A stretch of 21,516 nt of DNA from UBA2730 sp022793235 (GTDB lineage: Bacteria > Bacillota_I > Bacilli_A > RF39 > UBA660). The translations under genes were made by a program, and so were the position numbers. The stretch spans positions 1 to 21,516 of the forward strand of contig CATJZL010000067.1 in assembly GCA_949745755.1 (NCBI GenBank). The letters are read 5' to 3'. Below, piece after piece: positions 1-5,799 of the stretch (position 1 is the first letter of the stretch; the number at the start of each line of letters is the position of its first letter). Below the pieces are notes generated by a model that was not told where the DNA came from, ran no database searches, and saw nothing but the letters and a program-made list of their open reading frames with translations.

Positions 1-68
1 CCATATTCAGACAAAATAGACACAGTACTTTTGCCTTTTGAAATATCAATTCCTACACCATATTTCAT
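1..68 (-). CDS. IS110-family transposase, N-terminal fragment (cut by window edge)
   Basis: Read on the minus strand from an ATG at 68, the frame gives MKYGVGIDISKGKSTVSILS and runs off the window after 22 codons. The GIDxSKGKSTV opening is typical of IS110-family DEDD transposases; the Asp in GID is the first acidic residue of the RuvC-like catalytic set. An AGGAAGG ribosome site lies about 7 bases upstream. IS110 enzymes move their element as a circle and have no long terminal inverted repeats. Only the first 22 residues are visible, so the serine-containing C-terminal domain, the exact subgroup and the intactness of the gene cannot be judged. The family call rests on this short but characteristic N-terminus. 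Confidence 0.75.
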   Translation of the reverse strand, partial: MKYGVGIDISKGKSTVSILSEY

Positions 69-117
69 ACTACAAATCCTTCCTTTTTACTCTTAATTAT
101 TGATTGGTTCCAACGCA

Positions 118-317
118 TTCACATAGTCTCATTTTGGTTCTTTACACGAAAATTATTTCAGTCTCAACTTGCTTAATCGAATGTATTATGTGAAGGCTGG
201 TTAACAGTTTTGTTTCGGAGAGCTTTATCTCATACGTGCCTTCGTTAACCAATCACTCCAATCATAATATAAAAGAGTGTAACGTTCAATCCTGATCAGT
301 TGATTTACTTATTACAC
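118..317 (-). ncRNA. Putative IS110 bridge RNA (structured non-coding end)
   Basis: IS110-group elements encode a guide (bridge) RNA in the non-coding end upstream of the transposase, in the same sense. Here that end shows three consecutive perfect stems: GTGTAA 275-280 with TTACAC 312-317, GGTTAAC 199-205 with GTTAACC 244-250, and TTCACATA 118-125 with TATGTGAA 187-194. The loops are large, as expected for target- and donor-binding loops. GAAGGC 192-197 also pairs with GCCTTC 238-243, which would cross the second stem or form an alternative to it. A TATAAA at 319-324 on the minus strand could be the -10 box; its -35 may come from the other end when the element is circular. The roughly 200-base length is near that of known bridge RNAs. 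Exact ends and guide bases are inferred. Confidence 0.45.
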
Positions 318-354
318 TTTTATAGTACCAAACAGTGCCTAATAATGAAAAATA

Positions 355-363
355 TGCTATAAT
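355..363 (+). promoter_or_regulatory. Extended -10 promoter of uvrB
   Basis: TGCTATAAT is an extended -10 element about 110 bases before the uvrB start. No good -35 is seen at the expected distance, which is tolerated with a TGn extension. The inferred IS110 boundary lies immediately upstream, so the insertion may have replaced the original upstream control region. No LexA-type site was recognised. Confidence 0.45.
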
Positions 364-472
364 AACCAAAAACTTGATACTTAAAAATAAACGTAGTATT
401 ATAAAGAACATAAGAAAATTTATAAAAGTAAAAATACATATTTTTTAAATGAAAAAAGGAGGATAAAATAAA

Positions 473-2419
473 ATGTTTAATCTAGTATCAAAATTTGAAC
501 CAAATGGAGACCAACCTAAAGCGATTGAAGCGTTAGTAAGAGGAGTAAAAGATGGAAAAAAACATCAAGTATTATTAGGAGCAACAGGAACAGGAAAAAC
601 CTTTACAATAGCAAACATCATTCAAAAAACAGGTAAAAAAACGTTAGTATTAGCACACAATAAAACACTAGCAGGACAACTTTATAGCGAATTTAAAGAA
701 TTATTTCCTAACAATGCAGTTTGTTATTTTGTTTCCTACTATGATTATTATCAACCAGAAGCCTATGTTCCATCAACTGATACATACATAGAAAAAGACT
801 CATCCATAAATGATGAAATAGATGAGCTTAGACACTTTGCAACAAGTAATTTATTATCAAGAGATGATGTAATAGTAGTAGCGAGTGTATCTTGCATCTA
901 TGGTATAGGAGAAGTAGAAGAATATAAAAATAAAATGTTAACACTAGCAGTAGGAGAAGAAATAAAAAGAGACAAAGTTTTAACAAAATTAGTAGAGATG
1001 CTTTATGAAAGAAATGATTTAGACTTTAAAAGAGGAACATTTAGAGTAAGAGGAGATATCCTAGAAATCATTCCAACAAACCAAAATACTACAGGATATA
1101 GAGTAGAATTTTTTGGTGATGAAATAGATAGAATTAGTGAAATTGATAGTTTAACAGGAAATATTATAACGAATAAAAAAAGTATAAGCATATTCCCAGC
1201 AAGTCACTTTGTAATAAGTGATGATAAACTACATGCTGCAGTAGACAGAATAAAAGAAGAATTAAAAAACAGAGTACAATACTTTAAAGAAATGAACAAA
1301 CCATTAGAAGCAGAAAGGATAGAGCAAAGGACAAATTATGATATAGAAATGCTAGAAGAAACAGGATTTTGCACAGGAATTGAGAATTATTCAAGACCAA
1401 TGGCAGGAAGAGAAGAAGGAGAAACCCCGACTACTCTTATAGATTTTTTAGGAGATGACTTCTTATTAGTAGTAGATGAGTCTCATGTAACCCTACCCCA
1501 AGTAAGAGGCATGTATAATGGAGATAGAGCTCGTAAGATGAATTTAGTCGATTTTGGTTTCAGACTACCAAGTGCCCTAGATAATAGACCCTTAAAATTT
1601 GATGAATTTGAAAAGAAAGTAAATCAAGCTATTTATGTCTCTGCAACGCCAGGAGATTATGAACTAGAAAAAACCAATAGTGAATTTGTAGAACAAATCA
1701 TTCGTCCAACAGGATTACTAGATCCAACAATTGAAATTAGAAAAACAGAAGGACAAATAGATGATTTAATAAATGAAATAAAAATAAGAATAGAAAAACA
1801 AGAAAGAACGCTCATCACAACTTTAACTATCCGTATGGCAGAAGAACTTACAAATTATTTAAAAGAAACAGATATAAAAGTAGCTTATTTACATGCAGAA
1901 GTAAAAACATTAGAAAGACTACAAATAATTCATGATTTAAGAACAGGAAAATACGATTGCGTAGTAGGGATAAATTTATTACGTGAAGGAATTGATATAC
2001 CAGAAGTTTCACTTATTGCTATATTAGATGCTGATAAAGAAGGATTCTTAAGAAGTGAAAGAAGCTTAATCCAAACAATTGGTAGATGTGCAAGAAATGA
2101 AAATGGACATGTTATTATGTATGGAGATAAAATAACAGATAGTATGCAACATGCTATAAATGAAACAGCACGTCGTCGCCTAATTCAGGAAGAATACAAC
2201 AAAGAACATAATATTACTCCAAAAACAATCCAAAAAGAAATAAGAGATGTAATTTCAAATATTGATACTTCAAAAGATAAAAAAATAAAAATGTCTAAAA
2301 AAGAACAAAAGATACATATAGAAAATTTAGAACAGGAAATGAAAGAAGCAGCCAAAAACCTAGATTTTGAAAGAGCAATGGAATTAAGAGATATCCTATT
2401 TGAACTAAAGACAAAATAA
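473..2419 (+). CDS. uvrB: UvrABC nucleotide excision repair helicase subunit UvrB
   Basis: UvrB is the damage-verifying helicase of the cytoplasmic UvrABC system. UvrA loads it onto lesions and it then recruits UvrC. Seen in the 648 residues: Walker A GATGTGKT at 36-43; the damage-probing beta-hairpin region YYDYYQPEAYVP at 89-100; the Walker B/DEAD-like VVDESH at 333-338; the helicase motif SATPGDYE near 390; motif VI as QTIGRCARN, with Cys where the family usually has Ala; and a C-terminal UVR coiled region at about 612-646, which binds UvrC and UvrA. Length is normal. The start follows an ideal AAAAGGAGG site. Unlike in B. subtilis, where uvrA follows directly, here a minus-strand gene and a membrane-protein gene separate uvrB from uvrA, so the two have separate promoters. 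Identification is secure. Confidence 0.98.
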   Translation: MFNLVSKFEPNGDQPKAIEALVRGVKDGKKHQVLLGATGTGKTFTIANIIQKTGKKTLVLAHNKTLAGQLYSEFKELFPNNAVCYFVSYYDYYQPEAYVPSTDTYIEKDSSINDEIDELRHFATSNLLSRDDVIVVASVSCIYGIGEVEEYKNKMLTLAVGEEIKRDKVLTKLVEMLYERNDLDFKRGTFRVRGDILEIIPTNQNTTGYRVEFFGDEIDRISEIDSLTGNIITNKKSISIFPASHFVISDDKLHAAVDRIKEELKNRVQYFKEMNKPLEAERIEQRTNYDIEMLEETGFCTGIENYSRPMAGREEGETPTTLIDFLGDDFLLVVDESHVTLPQVRGMYNGDRARKMNLVDFGFRLPSALDNRPLKFDEFEKKVNQAIYVSATPGDYELEKTNSEFVEQIIRPTGLLDPTIEIRKTEGQIDDLINEIKIRIEKQERTLITTLTIRMAEELTNYLKETDIKVAYLHAEVKTLERLQIIHDLRTGKYDCVVGINLLREGIDIPEVSLIAILDADKEGFLRSERSLIQTIGRCARNENGHVIMYGDKITDSMQHAINETARRRLIQEEYNKEHNITPKTIQKEIRDVISNIDTSKDKKIKMSKKEQKIHIENLEQEMKEAAKNLDFERAMELRDILFELKTK

Positions 2420-2422
2420 ATT

Positions 2423-2457
2423 AAAAAATTTGGAATCAAAAAGAAACCAAATTTTTT
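2423..2457 (+). terminator. Rho-independent terminator of uvrB
   Basis: A perfect 11-bp stem, AAAAAATTTGG (2423-2433) with CCAAATTTTTT (2447-2457), lies just after the uvrB stop and ends in a T run. Because the 5' arm is A-rich it can also act on the minus strand, where it would stop the convergent gene that ends at 2538. Confidence 0.8.
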
Positions 2458-2537
2458 ATTATGAAAACACAGTTTTTCATTTAAAACTACCTACTGTGCA
2501 AGTGAGAAATCAAAAAAGTGAAAGCATTCAAAAAACT

Positions 2538-4046
2538 CTACAAGCTTTTTTTAATACAAGTACCCACTTCATCAAAATCAGAAGAGATTCGTTCATGAAC
2601 TTTATTATAATAATGCTTATTCCATAATTGCCCATCCATATAATAAGATTCTAATTGCACACCAACTAAATTAGAAAGGCAATGATTAAGAAGAAGAGCA
2701 GATGTATGAAAAGAATAGGCTGAAGTGGTAACACTAGCATAAGAAGTTGAAAATAATTCTTCATAAATTTTATTAAGAACAAGAGTATCTAGACCATTAT
2801 ATTGACATAAAAAATCGAGTCCAACTTCGATTTCAGCATGAAGATGATTAGCATGTGTGTGAAGAATATTTACAAAGCCATGATATTTTTCATGATGATC
2901 TAAAAGAATATAAGTAGAATGCATAAGAAAATTCAATAAAGAAAAGTCTCCCTCAAAACTCTGTAATATATATTTATCCATTCCAAGTGGTTTAGTGAAA
3001 TGTTCTCTATCCATCATAGCAAGTGTATGTTCAAATAAAACAGAGGAAATATCAACTCCAACTTGATCAAATACCATAGGACTAATCAATTTATAGTCAC
3101 GACTTACAGAAAGCACATCATCTAAACATTGTTTATTAGTTCGAAATATAGAAGTTTTATAAGAAGGACAATCAGGAAGAGTAAAAGAATCATCTGAGAA
3201 CATACCAGGAACATGTTGAAATAACAACGAAGAAACAGCATTTTCTCCATCAAGGGAAGAAAAGGGAATTTGACCATAATATCTCATATTAGATGAAGTA
3301 ATAACTTGAAGTATATTTTTATCATGGCTAGAAACACTACAGGAAATATTATGAATATTTAAATGATGAACATATTCTAAATAATTATTTAAAATCTCCC
3401 CTAAATGAACAGGAAAAGCATCTCCCAAATCTTTATCTAAGAATAAGTATAAATTAGCACATGAATTCGACCAAACAATATCACTTAATCCAATAATTGC
3501 AGGGATTGTATTCTTATACTTTATAGAAAAAGAAAATTCTAAATCTGGAATATCATAATAATATTGCTCTAAAAATTTTTCAAATACACATCTAGAGATA
3601 CCAGGTAATAAGAAATGATTCATAGAAAAGGAAAAAGAAGGAATAGAAAACGAAATAGATTCTACTAATTTATGTACAGGATTGATAAAAGTAATTTCTT
3701 CTGTAATGTATAAGCCTAAAGAATTGTCCACCCACTTTTTATATTTTTGAATAATCAAATTTTTATCTTTTTCATCAATAAAATTAGAATTAAGTTCCAA
3801 ACGAATAGAGGCAGTATGAGCCATCTCATTTATGTTATAAAGTCCAATAAAACCAGTATAGCTACCATCAATATAAACAATAGAAGCTCGATATTCTTCT
3901 GGCATAGAATCTATAATGCTAAGTGCCTCTGAAGAATCAAGTAAAGAATTTTTCATAATTAATTCCTTAGATAATTCCTTGTATAAATCAAAACTACCAA
4001 TTCTAAAACGATTTGCCACGATTTTAGGAATAAATAAATTTTTCAT
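2538..4046 (-). CDS. Unrecognised protein with three GNAT-like acyltransferase units
   Basis: I do not recognise this 502-residue protein as a named family. It appears to hold three GNAT-type repeats: about 45-122 (GFIGLYNI followed by the strand ASIRLEL), about 170-262 (the strand ANLYLFLDKDLGDA, helix, strand, then the SSNMRYYGQIPF tail), and about 370-485 (HGFVNILH, HAEIEVGL, helix, SVTTSAY, LVGVQLESYYMDG). Each has the beta4-beta5-alpha-beta-alpha order of a GNAT C-terminal half. A canonical acetyl-CoA loop (Q/RxxGxG/A) is not obvious in any of them. There is no signal peptide or membrane segment, so it should be cytoplasmic. The start follows AAGGGGTGG. It is transcribed alone, divergently from the glycosyltransferase-like gene, through mirrored promoters, and it splits the usual uvrB-uvrA pair. 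The GNAT reading is fold inference; the substrate is unknown. Confidence 0.55.
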   Translation of the reverse strand: MKNLFIPKIVANRFRIGSFDLYKELSKELIMKNSLLDSSEALSIIDSMPEEYRASIVYIDGSYTGFIGLYNINEMAHTASIRLELNSNFIDEKDKNLIIQKYKKWVDNSLGLYITEEITFINPVHKLVESISFSIPSFSFSMNHFLLPGISRCVFEKFLEQYYYDIPDLEFSFSIKYKNTIPAIIGLSDIVWSNSCANLYLFLDKDLGDAFPVHLGEILNNYLEYVHHLNIHNISCSVSSHDKNILQVITSSNMRYYGQIPFSSLDGENAVSSLLFQHVPGMFSDDSFTLPDCPSYKTSIFRTNKQCLDDVLSVSRDYKLISPMVFDQVGVDISSVLFEHTLAMMDREHFTKPLGMDKYILQSFEGDFSLLNFLMHSTYILLDHHEKYHGFVNILHTHANHLHAEIEVGLDFLCQYNGLDTLVLNKIYEELFSTSYASVTTSAYSFHTSALLLNHCLSNLVGVQLESYYMDGQLWNKHYYNKVHERISSDFDEVGTCIKKSL

Positions 4047-4074
4047 AAAAATCCACCCCTTTGAAATAAGCTCT

Positions 4075-4083
4075 ATTATAACA
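4075..4083 (-). promoter_or_regulatory. Extended -10 promoter for the minus-strand gene ending at 2538
   Basis: On the minus strand the sequence is TGTTATAAT, an extended -10 box 29 bases upstream of the ATG at 4046, which leaves a short leader carrying the AAGGGGTGG ribosome site. It is the exact reverse complement of the plus-strand box at 4112-4120. No consensus -35 is seen. Confidence 0.6.
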
Positions 4084-4111
4084 AAAAAATAATATTTTGA
4101 CTATAGAAAAT

Positions 4112-4120
4112 TGTTATAAT
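4112..4120 (+). promoter_or_regulatory. Divergent extended -10 promoter, upstream of the 4348 gene
   Basis: TGTTATAAT on the plus strand, 28 bases from its mirror image at 4075-4083, so the -35 regions of the two promoters would lie side by side. A second plausible -10 (TATAAT, 4301-4306) lies nearer the gene. The 301-base spacer 4047-4347 holds these boxes and no small gene that I can support. Confidence 0.45.
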
Positions 4121-4300
4121 AAAAAGATAGACATAAATAGCAAAAAAATATTTTACTTATTATGATCAATTTTTCCTAAAACATAGTCAGAATTGCAGAA
4201 AATAAATAAATTTTCTCAAATAAAAGAATTAAAAGGTAAAATTAAACCAAAATGATAAATAGACAGTTCAATAAAAAAATGCATAGAAATTAAAAAAAGG

Positions 4301-4306
4301 TATAAT
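4301..4306 (+). promoter_or_regulatory. Proximal -10 box before the 4348 membrane-protein gene
   Basis: TATAAT with a start expected near 4313, which leaves about 35 bases of leader containing an AGGAGA ribosome site. No TGn extension and no good -35 are visible, so this is weaker evidence than for the distal box at 4112. Confidence 0.35.
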
Positions 4307-4347
4307 AGGGTAAGAGTAAAAAATGAAATATTAAATAAGGAGAATCA

Positions 4348-5736
4348 ATGAAAAAATTAATAAAAGAAAATTTAAAATATATAATTATATTCGCCTTACT
4401 GATGGGTTGGATATTGTTATCTTCTCTAACAAGCCATGACTTTTTCTGGGGGTATAGTTTTAGCTTTAATACTGCAAATGGACAAATACCTTATAAAGAT
4501 TTCAATATGATAGCAACTCCCTTTTCTACTCTTATACTAGCATTCTTTCTTTTTATATTTGGAAAAAGTATTCATACTTATGCAATAATTTATTCTCTTC
4601 TGATCACAGGATTTACCATTCTATTAGATAAACTTTACAAAGAAAAAGGTTGGCTTATGCTTTTCTTACTATGGAGTCCATTTTGTATACAACCAGTATT
4701 TATTGCAACAAGTCCTTATAATATTTTAGTAATCTTTTTATCACTAATACTAATTTATTTAGAAAAGAAACAAAAAAGTCCTCTGATAATAGGACTAGTT
4801 TTAGCACTAATATTTTTCACTAAACAAAACATTGGAATATTACTCATAATAGCAGAAATCATTTTCTCTTATAAAAATAAAAAAGATAGAATGCAAAAAG
4901 CAATAGGATTTTTAGGAATAACAAGTATATTTTTATTCTATTTTATTCTAACAAAATCACTATATCCCTTCATAAATCAGACTTTTTTAGGGTTATTTGA
5001 TTTTGCAAAAGAAAATACAACATATCATGGAATATTCTTTTATTTATCACTATTACTAATTATAATAGACATAATCTTGTTCATAAAAAACAAAACCATA
5101 GAAAATGCAATTTTATTAGCAAATACATTCCTAGCTATATCTGTGTATGATGGTACACATTTTTTACTAACACTAGCAACATCAACTTTATTAATAACAA
5201 ATACAAAAAAAATATCTTTAAAAAAAATAAATTTTCCCATCTTACTTCTAAGTATAGAAAGTATCCTAATAGGAGTAATAATATTTCAAAACTTTAGTAA
5301 AGAACACATCTATCCTACAAAAATAAAATATTTAAATTACTTTTATCATCCAAAGTCTGTAATAATAGAGAATAAAAAATTAAAAGAATATATAGAAGAA
5401 AAAAACTATAAAAACATAGTAATCTTTGATAGCAACTCCTATTATTATAAAATAACAAACGAGTGGAAAGTAAATAAATACTTAGATTTAATGAACGAAG
5501 GAAATTATGGAAAAAATGGGAGTATAGAAGCCATAAATGAAATAAAACAAGTAAAAGAAGAAGCCGTCTACTTCTTTAATTTAAAACTAGTAGAAGAATT
5601 TAAAAAACAGAAAAATAGTCAATTAGATATAAAAACACTAAAATGGTTCCTAAAAAATGCAAAAAAAATAGATGAAATAGGAAAATTTTCAATATATAAA
5701 TATCAAGTAAAAAAAGAAAAAGACCATTCAAAATAA
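4348..5736 (+). CDS. Polytopic membrane protein, GT-C/GT39-like glycosyltransferase candidate
   Basis: The 462-residue protein has about ten hydrophobic segments between residues 10 and 325, then a charged domain of about 135 residues (330-462). After the first membrane segment comes a loop with His30-Asp31 and GQIPYKDFNMIATPFS (45-60). This matches the G-x-P-Y-x-D-F loop common in GT-C-fold lipid-linked sugar transferases (GT39/ArnT-like and related uncharacterised families), where acidic residues of the first loop are catalytic. Such enzymes move a sugar from a polyprenyl-phosphate carrier to a protein, lipid or wall polymer outside the membrane. The start follows AAGGAGAA. The C-terminal domain is Lys/Glu-rich and unrecognised. 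The acceptor and sugar cannot be inferred, and no glycan genes are adjacent. Family call is moderate, role unknown. Confidence 0.6.
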   Translation: MKKLIKENLKYIIIFALLMGWILLSSLTSHDFFWGYSFSFNTANGQIPYKDFNMIATPFSTLILAFFLFIFGKSIHTYAIIYSLLITGFTILLDKLYKEKGWLMLFLLWSPFCIQPVFIATSPYNILVIFLSLILIYLEKKQKSPLIIGLVLALIFFTKQNIGILLIIAEIIFSYKNKKDRMQKAIGFLGITSIFLFYFILTKSLYPFINQTFLGLFDFAKENTTYHGIFFYLSLLLIIIDIILFIKNKTIENAILLANTFLAISVYDGTHFLLTLATSTLLITNTKKISLKKINFPILLLSIESILIGVIIFQNFSKEHIYPTKIKYLNYFYHPKSVIIENKKLKEYIEEKNYKNIVIFDSNSYYYKITNEWKVNKYLDLMNEGNYGKNGSIEAINEIKQVKEEAVYFFNLKLVEEFKKQKNSQLDIKTLKWFLKNAKKIDEIGKFSIYKYQVKKEKDHSK

Positions 5737-5770
5737 TTTGTAAAATACTATCTCAAAAAAATAGAAAATA

Positions 5771-5779
5771 TGTTATAAT
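5771..5779 (+). promoter_or_regulatory. Extended -10 promoter of uvrA with a very short leader
   Basis: TGTTATAAT lies 20 bases before the uvrA ATG at 5800. Transcription would begin near 5786, directly at the AGGTG ribosome site (5787-5791), so the 5' leader would be only about 14 bases. This gives uvrA its own promoter, independent of uvrB. Confidence 0.6.
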
Positions 5780-5799
5780 AAGGCCTAGGTGAAACAAGT

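Larger units (their letters stand above)
1..340 (-). mobile_element. One end of an IS110-family insertion sequence (boundary approximate)
   Basis: The minus-strand transposase start at 68 is followed upstream by about 270 bases without a plausible gene. This stretch has a less AT-skewed and more structured composition than the neighbouring spacers. IS110-group elements characteristically carry a long non-coding end before the transposase. The outer boundary cannot be fixed because these elements lack clear terminal inverted repeats. I place it near 325-345, just before the uvrB promoter region. The other end lies outside the window. Confidence 0.55.

Noticed and set aside
2430..2627. 65-codon plus-strand frame after uvrB
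   Set aside because: It starts inside the uvrB terminator, has no ribosome site, and its end overlaps the minus-strand 502-residue gene.
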